Part shown: piece by piece, positions 16,396 through 24,242 of the stretch
How positions within the stretch are numbered: the first letter of the stretch is position 1
How the letters are laid out: every line of letters begins with the position of its first letter
NCBI GenBank assembly: GCA_025362815.1
Contig: JANYFG010000054.1
Coordinates: 1-47,285, forward strand
Source of the DNA: Rhodospirillales bacterium
GTDB taxonomy: Bacteria; Pseudomonadota; Alphaproteobacteria; Acetobacterales; Acetobacteraceae
DNA: 47,285 nucleotides
Direction of reading: 5' to 3'
The notes under the pieces: model-generated
The model's input: the letters and a program-made list of their open reading frames with translations, nothing else
Database searches by the model: none
Told to the model about the DNA's origin: nothing
Translations under genes and position numbers: made by a program

Positions 16396-17121
16396 ATGAG
16401 CGGCTTGAACGGACATGGATCACCGCAGGCGGGTTTCGGCCCTGCCGGCCTGCAAGGTGCGTCGGAGGGTGATCCTTCGATGGAGGATATCCTCGCCTCC
16501 ATCCGCCGCATCCTCAGCGAGGATGAGACGCTGGCGGAAAAAACCGGGCCGGAAAATGCTGCGCCCGAACAACCCGCGCCACCCCCGCACGAGGTCTTCA
16601 ACCTCGACGAATCGATGCTCGTCGCCGCGCCCAAGCACGATGCCGCTCACCGTGCTCCCGCACCGGCCAGTCCAGCGGCCAGTCCAGCGGCCAATCCACC
16701 ACCGCCCGAATTGCCCGCACAACCCGTGGCTCAGGCCGCCCCAACACCGACACCGACACCGACGCCGACACCGCCACCCCCGGCCCCGCACCCGGATGCC
16801 GACACCCCAGGTGAAAGCGCCGTCCAGCCCCCCCAAGCAACTCCAGACCCCGGCGGCGCGCCCCATGCCGCGGCACCCATCGCGCCGTTGGTGGCCCAGG
16901 CCGCGGGCGATGCGGCCTCCGCCTCGATGGGCGCCCTCATGCGCACGCTCGCCCACGAACGCCAGGTGTCGCTCTATCGCGGCGGTCCCACCTTGGAAGA
17001 CATGGTGCGCGAGGAAATGCGGCCCATCCTGAAAGACTGGCTCGATACCAACCTGCCCGCCATGGTGGAACGCGTCGTCCGCGCCGAAATCGAACGCGTC
17101 ACCCAGCGCGCCGCCGGCTAG
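16396..17121 (+). CDS. popZ: PopZ-like polar organizing protein (DUF2497)
   Basis: A 241-residue protein with the architecture of PopZ, the self-assembling scaffold that holds chromosome origins and regulators at the cell pole. The N-terminal helix reads DPSMEDILASIRRILSEDE, the client-binding region. A long Pro/Ala-rich acidic linker follows, with a short run of PT repeats. The C-terminal oligomerisation helices are TLEDMVREEMRPILKDWLDTNLPAMVERVVRAEIERV (about 198-234). The ATG at 16396 follows GAGAGGGA and is preferred to an upstream TTG. It sits directly before valS, the same order as in Caulobacter. Its TAG stop forms the first three bases of a dispersed repeat. Confidence 0.93.
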   Translation: MSGLNGHGSPQAGFGPAGLQGASEGDPSMEDILASIRRILSEDETLAEKTGPENAAPEQPAPPPHEVFNLDESMLVAAPKHDAAHRAPAPASPAASPAANPPPPELPAQPVAQAAPTPTPTPTPTPPPPAPHPDADTPGESAVQPPQATPDPGGAPHAAAPIAPLVAQAAGDAASASMGALMRTLAHERQVSLYRGGPTLEDMVREEMRPILKDWLDTNLPAMVERVVRAEIERVTQRAAG

Positions 17122-17224
17122 ATCATGATGCGTTCGGGTTGATTAACCCGAACGCATAAACATGATCGATCAAACAAGAGTAGAGCGTGATGATTTTGCT
17201 TCTACTCAAAATCGTCACGCTCTA
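17119..17224 (+). repeat. dispersed ~105-bp double-hairpin repeat, copy 1
   Basis: Two adjacent hairpins. The first starts TAGATCATGATGCG and closes around TTGATTAA with arms of about 16 bases ending near ATGATC. The second pairs TAGAGCGTGATGATTTTG (17181-17198) with its near-complement ending at 17224. The TAG at the left edge is the popZ stop codon. Copies lie at 24118, 40584 and 43661, with a fragment at 40554. Family name unknown. Confidence 0.9.
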
Positions 17225-17345
17225 AGAAGCAGCCACCCGCACAACGCAGCTTGATGAACTCTGCCCTCTGCCCTTAAAGCAAACCCGCGCCCGCCGCCCC
17301 GCTCCCGGGACGGACCACACCCCGTGACCGATCGGCCGTTCCGCG

Positions 17346-20018
17346 ATGCTGTCCAAAAGCCATTCTCCGTCCGAAACCGAACGCGCCCTCTACGCGGGGT
17401 GGGAGACCGCGGGCGCCTTCGCCGCCCACCCCGAACGCCACGCCGACCCCTTCACCATCATGATCCCGCCGCCCAACGTCACCGGCAGCCTCCACATGGG
17501 CCACGCGCTGACCATGACGGTGCAAGACCTCCTGATCCGCTACCGCCGCATGCAGGGACGCGACGCTTTGTGGCAACCCGGCACAGACCACGCCGGCATC
17601 GCCACCCAAATGGTGGTCGAACGCCTTCTCGCCGCCGATGGCACCACCCGCCAGGCCATCGGGCGCGAAAAATTCCTCGAACGCGTCTGGGCGTGGAAGG
17701 CCGAATCCGGCGGCGCCATCACCGAACAGCTCCGCCGCATCGGCGCCTCGCTGGACTGGCCGCGCGAACGCTTCACCATGGACGAAGGCCTGTCCGTCGC
17801 CGTGCGCGAGGTCTTCGTCACCCTCCATCGCCAGGGCCTCATCTACCGCGACCGCCGCCTGGTGAACTGGGACCCGAAATTCCAGTCGGCCATCTCCGAT
17901 CTGGAGGTCGAAACCAAGGAAATCCGCGGCTTCATCTGGCACCTGACATACCCCCTGGCCGACGGCTCCGGCCGCTCCATCACCGTCGCCACCACCCGCC
18001 CCGAAACCATGCTGGGCGACACCGCCGTCGCCGTGAACCCCGCCGACGAACGCTACACCGACCTCGTCGGCCAGCACGTCACCCTCCCGCTCACCGGCCG
18101 CCGCATCCCCATCGTGGCCGACACCTATTCCGACCCCGAAAAAGGCACCGGCGCGGTCAAAATCACCCCCGCGCACGACTTCAACGATTTCGAGGTCGGC
18201 CGCCGCCACAACCTCGACATGCCCTCCATCCTCGACCGCGAAGGCCGCATCACCCTCGCCGAGCTCGACCTCTCCACCGCGGACGATTTCACCCGCACCC
18301 TCGAAGGGCTCGACCGTTTCGAGGCCCGCAAACGCATCGTGGCCGAACTCGAACGCCTCGAAATCCTCGCAGCCGTCGAACCCCACACCAACCAGGTCCC
18401 CCACGGCGACCGCTCCGGCGTGCCCATCGAGCCCCTGCTCACCGTCCAGTGGTATTGCAACGCCGCCGAACTCGCCAAACCCGCCATCGCAGCCGTCGAG
18501 CAGGGCCGCACCAAATTCGTCCCCCAGCAATGGGAAAACACCTTCTTCGCCTGGATGCGCGACATCCAACCCTGGTGCATCAGCCGCCAGCTCTGGTGGG
18601 GCCACCGTATCCCCGCCTGGTACGGCCCAGACGGCCACGTCTTCGTCGAGATCAACGCGGAAAACGCCCAGGCCGCCGCCGACGCCCATTACGGCGCCCC
18701 CACACCCATCACCCGCGACGAAGACGTGCTGGACACCTGGTTCAGCTCCGCCCTCTGGCCCTTCTCCACCCTCGGCTGGCCCGAAAAAACGCCCGAACTC
18801 GCCAAATACTACCCCGGCGACGTCCTCGTCACCGGCTTCGACATCATCTTCTTCTGGGTCGCCCGCATGATGATGATGGGCCTTCACTTCATGGACGACG
18901 TGCCCTTCCACACCATCTACATCCATGGCCTCGTCCGCGACGAAAAAGGCCAGAAGATGAGCAAATCCAAGGGCAACGTCATCGACCCCCTGGCCCTCAT
19001 CGACCAGTTCGGCGCCGACGCCCTCCGCTTCGCCATCACCCGCCTCACCGGTCCCGGCCGCGACATCAAACTCGGCGCCGCCGCCGTCGAAACCAGCCGC
19101 AGCTTCATCACCAAGCTCTGGAACGCCGCCCGCTTCTGCGAAATGAACGAGATCCGCCCCGATCCCGCCTTCACCCCAGACCAGGCCACCCTCCCGCTCA
19201 CCCGCTGGATCCTCGCCAAAGCGTCAGACGCCATCGCCGAAGCCACCACGGCGCTCGACGCCTACCGCTTCGACGACTACGCCACCGCCTGCTACCGCTT
19301 CACCTGGAACGCCTATTGCGACTGGTTCCTCGAATTCGCCAAACCCGCGCTCGCCCAACCCGATTCCGCCGAAGCCCGCGAAGTCAAGCAAACCGCCGCC
19401 CACGTCCTCGGTCTCATCCTCAAAATGCTCCACCCCTGCGCCCCCTACGTGACGGAGGAGCTGTGGGACGAATTCGGCTACGGCCCCGCCTGCAGCCTCA
19501 TCGCGGCCCCGTGGCCCGAAACCTTCGAAACCCCCGGCGCCGCCGAAGCCCGCGCCGAACTCGACTGGGTCGTCCGCCTCATCGGAGACGTTCGCGGCGT
19601 CCGCTCCGAAATGAACGTCGCCCCCTCCAACAAAGCCCCCATCCTGCTGCGAGACGCGAGCCCCGCCTCCCTCGCCCGCGGCCAACGCTGGATCGAAGCC
19701 ATCTCCCGCATGGCCCGCGCCTCGGAATTCGGCCCGCTGACCGGCGAAATGCCCAAAGGCGCCGCCCAACTCGTCCTCGACGAAGCCACCATCGTCATCC
19801 CCCTCGGCGGCCTCATCGACTTCGACATCGAACGCACCCGCCTCACCAAAGAACGCGCCCGTATCGAAAAAGACGCCGATATCACCCGCAAAAAACTCGA
19901 AAACGCCGACTTCATCGCCCGCGCCAAACCGGAAGTCGTCGACGAAAACCGCGAACGCCTGGAGACCGCCCGCAACGAACTCGCCCGTCTTGACGCAGCA
20001 TTGGCGAGAATCTCTTAA
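17346..20018 (+). CDS. valS: valyl-tRNA synthetase
   Basis: An 890-residue class I aminoacyl-tRNA synthetase charging tRNA-Val. The catalytic HIGH motif is HMGH in PPPNVTGSLHMGHALT (about residue 50), and KMSKS occurs as QKMSKSKGN (about 537). Between them is the CP1 editing domain with TTRPETMLGDTAVAVNP, which hydrolyses mischarged threonine. The C-terminal end is a charged coiled coil (ERTRLTKERARIEKDADITRKKL), also normal for ValS. Length is typical for the compact alphaproteobacterial form. Codons are very C-rich. A hairpin repeat six bases after the stop probably terminates transcription. Confidence 0.98.
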   Translation: MLSKSHSPSETERALYAGWETAGAFAAHPERHADPFTIMIPPPNVTGSLHMGHALTMTVQDLLIRYRRMQGRDALWQPGTDHAGIATQMVVERLLAADGTTRQAIGREKFLERVWAWKAESGGAITEQLRRIGASLDWPRERFTMDEGLSVAVREVFVTLHRQGLIYRDRRLVNWDPKFQSAISDLEVETKEIRGFIWHLTYPLADGSGRSITVATTRPETMLGDTAVAVNPADERYTDLVGQHVTLPLTGRRIPIVADTYSDPEKGTGAVKITPAHDFNDFEVGRRHNLDMPSILDREGRITLAELDLSTADDFTRTLEGLDRFEARKRIVAELERLEILAAVEPHTNQVPHGDRSGVPIEPLLTVQWYCNAAELAKPAIAAVEQGRTKFVPQQWENTFFAWMRDIQPWCISRQLWWGHRIPAWYGPDGHVFVEINAENAQAAADAHYGAPTPITRDEDVLDTWFSSALWPFSTLGWPEKTPELAKYYPGDVLVTGFDIIFFWVARMMMMGLHFMDDVPFHTIYIHGLVRDEKGQKMSKSKGNVIDPLALIDQFGADALRFAITRLTGPGRDIKLGAAAVETSRSFITKLWNAARFCEMNEIRPDPAFTPDQATLPLTRWILAKASDAIAEATTALDAYRFDDYATACYRFTWNAYCDWFLEFAKPALAQPDSAEAREVKQTAAHVLGLILKMLHPCAPYVTEELWDEFGYGPACSLIAAPWPETFETPGAAEARAELDWVVRLIGDVRGVRSEMNVAPSNKAPILLRDASPASLARGQRWIEAISRMARASEFGPLTGEMPKGAAQLVLDEATIVIPLGGLIDFDIERTRLTKERARIEKDADITRKKLENADFIARAKPEVVDENRERLETARNELARLDAALARIS

Positions 20019-20024
20019 GAAAGA

Positions 20025-20060
20025 GTTCTTTTGTGAACAAAAGAACCAAAAAACTTTTTT
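20025..20060 (+). repeat. half module of BIME-like hairpin repeat (type A) after valS
   Basis: A perfect nine-base-pair hairpin, GTTCTTTTG and CAAAAGAAC around TGAA, followed by CAAAAAAC and a T tract. On the plus strand the downstream T6 run makes it a plausible rho-independent terminator for valS. Only a degenerate trace of the type B partner can be seen further downstream. Confidence 0.85.
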
Positions 20061-20136
20061 CGAAAACGTGTCATGGGCGGGAAACGCGCCGACACTTACC
20101 CAAATAAACGAAAAAAGCCCTGGAAAACCAACGTCG

Positions 20137-20607
20137 TTAAATAACCGGAACAATCAAGGCGCAGGTCTGCGCCAAACTCAAAGCCCCGACTGCGAAAATC
20201 ACGACAAAAACCGCCAAACCACCCCGGCCGAACGCAACCGACCCAGCGCCACTCCCAACCCAAACACGGCCAGGCAACGCACCCAACGCACGCCCCGCAT
20301 CATCAAACCCAACCGGCCCCACACACACCGCCGCCGCAGCCGCCCGCCGAACAAAAACCGACCGCGCCCGGCAATCCGAACGCACCCCCTCATCGCGCAC
20401 CACCGGCGACACCTCAAAACCCCCGGCGCCCTCCGATCGAACCGGCACCACCCACAATCCCGCGCGTAACTGCAGCAGCAACTGCTCCAACCGGCCAAAC
20501 ACCAAGGCAAGCCACCGCCCAATCCACCCCAACCCATCAGCACGCGCAACAACCGCGCGAAGCGCGATCATCGGGTCCGAACAGGGAAGGGGCGGGGGCT
20601 TAATCAT
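20137..20607 (-). CDS. hypothetical protein in a strand-skewed, G-poor region (doubtful)
   Basis: This open frame of 156 residues is the best candidate gene in the roughly 600 bases between the valS terminator and the transposon. It begins MIKPPPLPCSDPMIALRAVV and ends with one likely membrane segment (GLAVFVVIFAVGALSLAQT). No Shine-Dalgarno is visible and I recognise no family. The plus strand here is strikingly poor in G and rich in C and A, so long open frames arise easily on both strands and an overlapping plus-strand frame (19990-20469) also exists. Treat as possible, not established. If it is not a gene, the stretch is non-coding with nothing else identifiable. Confidence 0.3.
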   Translation of the reverse strand: MIKPPPLPCSDPMIALRAVVARADGLGWIGRWLALVFGRLEQLLLQLRAGLWVVPVRSEGAGGFEVSPVVRDEGVRSDCRARSVFVRRAAAAAVCVGPVGFDDAGRALGALPGRVWVGSGAGSVAFGRGGLAVFVVIFAVGALSLAQTCALIVPVI

Positions 20608-20654
20608 CGGCCAGCATAGACCACACCAGCAGGGGTGGCCGCAAGGAAAAAAAG

Positions 20655-20678
20655 CCTAATTATATACTTTACGTAGCA
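20655..20678 (+). repeat. left terminal inverted repeat of the IS1595-type element
   Basis: The left end reads CCTAATTATATAC and continues to GTAGCA at 20678. It pairs with 22686-22709 with three mismatches (positions 5, 16 and 17). It stands 46 bases upstream of the inferred transposase start. Confidence 0.75.
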
Positions 20679-20723
20679 GGGTGGTTCGTGCGATAGTCAA
20701 GTCGTTGATAAGGCACTCACACC

Positions 20724-21667
20724 ATATCCGCTAACCTAACGAACCCGATGTTCCACGATGAAGACGCCGCCCGCGCTTACCTTGAAGGTCAGCGTTGGCC
20801 GAATGGTGTTTTCTGCCCTCATTGCGGTTCGTATGACGGCATCACGCGGATGCAGGGCAAAGGCCATCGCACCGGCCTGCATCAGTGCAACTCTTGCCGT
20901 CTTAACTTCACGGTGACTGTCGGCACCGTCATGGAAAGCAGCCACATCAAGCTCGCCAAGTGGGTGCTCGGCTTCCATCTGATGGCCGCTTCAAAGAAAG
21001 GCATGACTTCCGCCCAGCTAAGCCGAATGCTCGGCGTGACCTATAAGACCGCCTGGTTCATGTCGCACCGCATCCGCGAAGCCATGACCGACCCGAACCC
21101 GGCGCCGATCGGCGGCGAGGGCAAGGTGGTGGAGGCTGACGAAGCATATCTAGGCAAGGTCGAGACGCCGGTTCCCAGCGCCGCGCGTCGTGGCCGTCCG
21201 TATCTCAAGCGCGACCTGTCAAAGCAGAAGCGCCCGATTGTCGCGCTGGTCGAGCGTGGCGGCGAGGTCCGCGTGATGCATATGCCGCTAGTGACCGGCA
21301 ATAACATCCGCGAAGCCCTCATTCGCAACGCCGACCGTGTGAGCCGCCCGCATACCGACGAAAGCAACCTGTCTCCCAGCGTCGGCACCGAATTCGCCAC
21401 CCATGAGACGGTCCACCACAGCTGAGGCGAGTATGCCCGTGGCGACGTGACCACCAACTCATTGGAAGGCTTCTTCGCCGTTCGCGCGGCATGAAGGGCG
21501 TCTATCAGCACTGCGGCGAGCAGCATTTTCAGCGGTATCTCAACGAATTCGCGTTCCGCTACAACACTCGGATCAAGCTCGGCTACGACGACGACATGCG
21601 CGCCGCCATCGTTGTGCGCGGTGCCACGGGCAAGCGCCTGACGTATCAGGGAACTCGTTCGGCTTAA
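20724..21667 (+). pseudogene. IS1595-family transposase, inactivated
   Basis: The frame from 20748 encodes a zinc-ribbon start (CPHCGS...CNSCR), then LAKWVLGFHLMAASKKGMTSAQLSRMLGVTYKTAWFMSHRIREAM and VVEADEAYLG, all typical of ISXO2-like DDE transposases. A TGA at about 21424 interrupts HETVHHS/GEYARGD, and a small deletion at about 21480-21490 shifts the frame before GMKGVYQHCGEQHFQRYLNEFAFRYN. The stretch holding the third catalytic residue (NSLEGFF) lies beyond the stop. The natural start may be ATA at 20724 (ISANLTNPMFHDEDAAR), where relatives have ATG, so even initiation may be damaged. The element can no longer transpose by itself. Confidence 0.92.
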
Positions 21668-21840
21668 GACGCCCCGCCAGATCGCGCGGGCTTTTCTTCG
21701 CTGGCGGGCGAAGCAGGCTTTTCCTTCTTCCGACTCAGAGTAGGCTTGGGGTGCGGCGGCGTGGATAGCGCGCGCCGCACCGCTGCGTCGCGGATGCGTG
21801 CGGTTTCTTCTTCGCCGTAGGTGTCCTGTGTCTGATCCAT
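21664..21840 (-). CDS. small hypothetical passenger protein
   Basis: A 58-residue basic protein beginning MDQTQDTYGEEETARIRDAAVRRALSTPPHPKP and ending in a Lys/Ser/Pro-rich tail. The pattern TYxxEETARxRDxAxRRxLxTPPxP recurs, from memory, in small proteins of alphaproteobacteria, but no function is known to me. Its stop overlaps the transposase pseudogene end and its start overlaps by 13 bases the start of the divergent HEPN-like gene, so the two may be regulated together as a divergent pair inside the transposon. Confidence 0.55.
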   Translation of the reverse strand: MDQTQDTYGEEETARIRDAAVRRALSTPPHPKPTLSRKKEKPASPASEEKPARSGGAS

Positions 21841-22508
21841 CAATCCCTCAAAATACTGCCAATGAACCGAGAGATAAGCGACGAGAGCAACAAACAACAG
21901 CTTCGTTTGCGTTAATTGGTCGGTTTGTTCAGAACTACGAATTGGCAGTTGATGCTCTGAGAACCGGATGCATCATGAAAATCCAATCGCCTGATCAACG
22001 GCTCTGTGTAATCGCATTTAACCATCATGCCCTCACGGCTCAGCCGCTTTTCGACATATGGCGAGCGATGATTTCGCACATACGAAAACTTACAATAACC
22101 GATAGTTTACTAAGCAAAGAGGAGTTTTTGGACCGACAGACCGGAAGCTCTATACTGAAACAGATCGCCCAAGAGTTTCAGAGCTTAGTAAGGGCTAGAA
22201 ACAACATTATACATGCAACATGGTATATTGGTTGGGCGAACGATGAAGACCAAGACTTTTCGGATTTGCAATCATCAAAATATGCAGCCGGGAAAAGTGG
22301 CCTAGAAGTAGTGAAGACACCTCAAAAGCAGTCCGAAATGGAAGAATACATAAAAAGGTTTGTTTCGATAAAGTCTATGATTGACAGGGTAAATGGTGTA
22401 GCTTCCAACGATACGCGAAAGTTCTCTGAGAACTTTATTTTCCATGATGGCGTATACTTCAGTCCTGACGATCCTGTGCATTCTTTAAGAGACGCAGCAT
22501 CACTTTAA
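21828..22508 (+). CDS. hypothetical protein with HEPN-like Rx4H motif, transposon cargo
   Basis: A protein of about 226 residues, predicted mostly helical, with no signal peptide or membrane segment. The block LVRARNNIIHATWYIGW (about residues 120-137) contains R-N-N-I-I-H, matching the Rx4-6H motif with a polar second residue that marks HEPN ribonucleases of toxin and phage-defence systems. The N-terminal half (IGRFVQNYELAVDALRTG...FNHHALTAQPLFDIWRAMI) is a helical region also seen in HEPN-like proteins. The start is uncertain: GTG at 21828 or 21798, with no good Shine-Dalgarno. Its AT-rich composition, unlike all neighbours, and position between transposon ends argue for horizontal transfer. 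HEPN assignment is by motif only. Confidence 0.65.
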   Translation: MSDPSIPQNTANEPRDKRREQQTTASFALIGRFVQNYELAVDALRTGCIMKIQSPDQRLCVIAFNHHALTAQPLFDIWRAMISHIRKLTITDSLLSKEEFLDRQTGSSILKQIAQEFQSLVRARNNIIHATWYIGWANDEDQDFSDLQSSKYAAGKSGLEVVKTPQKQSEMEEYIKRFVSIKSMIDRVNGVASNDTRKFSENFIFHDGVYFSPDDPVHSLRDAASL

Positions 22509-22662
22509 ATGACGCAGGTAGACCGCATCTTTGCTCTTCGACCGTGCAGTTATCCCAGCCCAGCGATTCGCCAAAAAAAACCAACAGGCCCGCATCAATC
22601 ATAGCGTCCGTCACCACGATCTCCTGTTCGTCGGTCGGGGCTTCGTGCGGTGCGTCGGCCAT
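22459..22662 (-). CDS. small acidic hypothetical protein, transposon cargo
   Basis: A 67-residue acidic protein, MADAPHEAPTDEQEIVVTDAMIDAGLLVFFGESLGWDN..., preceded by AGGAAA at a proper distance. The core VTDAMIDAGxxVF resembles small proteins with a VTxEMIEAGxxVL motif found on mobile and phage DNA; no function is known to me. Its 3' end overlaps the convergent HEPN-like gene by 50 bases, so transcripts of the two would be antisense to each other. It may be a partner or antidote, but nothing in the sequence proves it. Confidence 0.6.
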   Translation of the reverse strand: MADAPHEAPTDEQEIVVTDAMIDAGLLVFFGESLGWDNCTVEEQRCGLPASFKVMLRLLKNAQDRQD

Positions 22663-22685
22663 TGGATTTTTCCTGCGTCGCGGAT

Positions 22686-22709
22686 TGCTACGCGAAGTAT
22701 ATAAATAGG
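22686..22709 (-). repeat. right terminal inverted repeat of the IS1595-type element
   Basis: Read on the minus strand, it begins CCTATTTATATAC and ends GTAGCA, matching 20655-20678 at 21 of 24 positions. It lies 24 bases beyond the start of the last cargo gene. Confidence 0.75.
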
Positions 22710-22832
22710 AAAAAAGCCTATTTAAGAGAAGTCAAAAGGCACCGGGCATCGTGGTGTGCCAATGGATATCCGCTTTTCATCACCAGAGGCGGCGGCATGC
22801 GGGGTGCCGTCAACATCGCCTTACCGCCGCAA

Positions 22833-23747
22833 TCAGGACCCATGCCGTCCGTTGGCAAGCCGGCGGACCGTGTCCCTGAAGCGCATCGCGATCGGGCTTG
22901 AACCGCTGCGGCGAAAGGCGAGGTTTATCGGAGCAAACAGACCGGGGCAGCCCAGTAACGCTCGGAACGTCACGCCCGGCATGGCGATCTGTTCCATCGA
23001 GGCAGGCACGATGGTGATGCCAAGCCCGGCCGCCACCAGGCTCAACGTTGATGTCAGGCGCGGCGCTTCCTGCTCGATGGTCGGCGAAAAGCCGGCGCCG
23101 TGGCAAGCCGCGACAATGGCGTCGTAAAGACCGGGCCCGGCAGGACGGCGGTAGAGAATGAACTTCTCCCCCGCAAGCGCTGGCAGTGGCAGAGGCGACG
23201 GCCCGTTCCGCGCCAAAGCGTGCCCCGCCGGCATCGCCGCCACCATGGGTTCATCAAGAACATGATCGACGACCAGGCCTTCGATGCTCTCAACCGGGGT
23301 GCGGACGAAAGCGGCGTCAAGGCGCCCTTGTTGCAGGGCATCGATGAGTTCCATCGTCCCGGCCTCCTCCAGCTCCGTCCGCACCCCCGGCTGAACCGCC
23401 CGGAACGCAAGCAGGGCACCGGGCACAAAGGGATGCAGCGCCGCGGAACTGGTAAACCCGATCGCCAGCCGCCCCTGTTCCCCCCGCGCCACACGCCGCA
23501 CGGTGTCGGCAATCCCCCCGGCCCGGGCAAGAACCGTCCGGGCCTCCTCGAACAGGGCTTGCCCGGCATCCGTCAACGCAACGCCGCGCGGAAGCCGCCG
23601 CACCAACGTCACGCCAAGTTCCGCTTCCAGCCCCCGAACAAGGCGGCTCAGCGGCGGCTGTGCCATCCCCAGCCGCTCGGCGGCACGGGTCATCTGCCCT
23701 TCCTCGGCCACGGCCACAAAAGCGTGCAGGCGCCGCAATGCAATCAC
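22833..23747 (-). CDS. LysR-family transcriptional regulator
   Basis: A 304-residue LysR-type regulator. The N-terminal winged helix reads LRRLHAFVAVAEEGQMTRAAERLGMAQPPLSRLVRGLEAELGVTLVRRLPRGVALTDAGQ (about 4-65), closely matching the family. The C-terminal two-lobed effector domain follows (GRLAIGFTSSAALHPFVPGALLAFR). A GTG at 23747 is taken as the start because GGAGG lies eight bases upstream. It is divergent from a 93-residue protein gene with about 90 bases between starts, the classic arrangement for a LysR regulator and its target. The coinducer is unknown. Confidence 0.93.
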   Translation of the reverse strand: MIALRRLHAFVAVAEEGQMTRAAERLGMAQPPLSRLVRGLEAELGVTLVRRLPRGVALTDAGQALFEEARTVLARAGGIADTVRRVARGEQGRLAIGFTSSAALHPFVPGALLAFRAVQPGVRTELEEAGTMELIDALQQGRLDAAFVRTPVESIEGLVVDHVLDEPMVAAMPAGHALARNGPSPLPLPALAGEKFILYRRPAGPGLYDAIVAACHGAGFSPTIEQEAPRLTSTLSLVAAGLGITIVPASMEQIAMPGVTFRALLGCPGLFAPINLAFRRSGSSPIAMRFRDTVRRLANGRHGS

Positions 23748-23838
23748 GACATACCTCCAGGGTATGGAAATCGAGCTTGGCAGAGACTGCATGATGCACC
23801 GGCCGGCATCTACAGTTGTTTCAAAGGGAGCAATGTCG

Positions 23839-24120
23839 ATGCATCCAGGAACAACCGACGCGTCCGCCGCACTGCTGACGCAGTTTCTCGCCTGGGTAGA
23901 CCGCCGAACCCGTACCTATAATGAGACGATGGACGCATGGCGCACCTCCTGCCCGCGCATCTCGGTGTGGGAGGACGCCTCGCTGGACGGGCTGGTGGCC
24001 CTGACGGAAGGGACGTCCGGAGCCCAGGGGTCCGTGAAGGTCACTCTGACGCAGGCAGGCATGGATCGCCTGGCCGCCTGGCGTGCGGCAGAGGCTGATC
24101 AGGGCCGGCCCACATGCTAG
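23839..24120 (+). CDS. small conserved hypothetical protein
   Basis: A 93-residue soluble protein with the block FLAWVDRRTRTYNETMDAWRTSCPRISVWEDASLDGLV and a C-terminal VTLTQAGMDRLAAW. I recall similar short alphaproteobacterial proteins with AWRTSCPRxxVWEDAxxDGLV but no assigned function. GGGAG stands eight bases before the ATG at 23839; an ATG at 23833 is too close to it. It is transcribed away from the LysR gene and may be its target. The TAG stop forms the first three bases of a dispersed repeat. Confidence 0.8.
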   Translation: MHPGTTDASAALLTQFLAWVDRRTRTYNETMDAWRTSCPRISVWEDASLDGLVALTEGTSGAQGSVKVTLTQAGMDRLAAWRAAEADQGRPTC

Positions 24121-24222
24121 ATCATGAAGCGTTTGGGTTGCTCAACCGAAGCGCATAAACATGATCGATAAAACAACAAGTTAGAGCCTGATATTTTGTC
24201 TACTCAAAATCATCAGGCTCTT
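24118..24222 (+). repeat. dispersed ~105-bp double-hairpin repeat, copy 2
   Basis: It starts TAGATCATGAAGCG at the stop codon of the preceding gene. The first hairpin closes on GCGCATAAACATGATC. The second pairs TAGAGCCTGATATTTTG with CAAAATCATCAGGCTCT, ending about 20 bases before the permease start. It probably separates the two transcription units. Confidence 0.9.
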
Positions 24223-24242
24223 GCGCACGTTCAGACACACGC

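Larger units (their letters stand above)
20655..22709 (+). mobile_element. IS1595-type transposon with passenger genes, decayed
   Basis: A unit of about 2.05 kb bounded by 24-bp inverted repeats that match at 21 of 24 positions. It contains a broken IS1595-family transposase, two small minus-strand ORFs and a low-GC gene with a HEPN-like motif. Direct repeats of GG-A(6 or 7)-GCCTA flank or overlap the ends (20645-20658 and 22708-22720); an eight-base AAAAAAGC is present on both sides, fitting the eight-base target duplication known for IS1595. Exact borders are uncertain by one or two bases because of the A tract. The GC content of the cargo is well below that of neighbouring genes. Confidence 0.75.

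Noticed and set aside
16741..16786. Short tandem CCGACA repeats
   Set aside because: They encode the Pro/Thr part of the PopZ linker. Low-complexity linkers are normal in this protein and no element is implied.
17274..18926. Long Asp/Gly/Val-rich frame opposite valS, and an Arg/Pro-rich frame at 17324-19993
   Set aside because: Both are frame shadows of valS caused by high GC content and C-ending codons.
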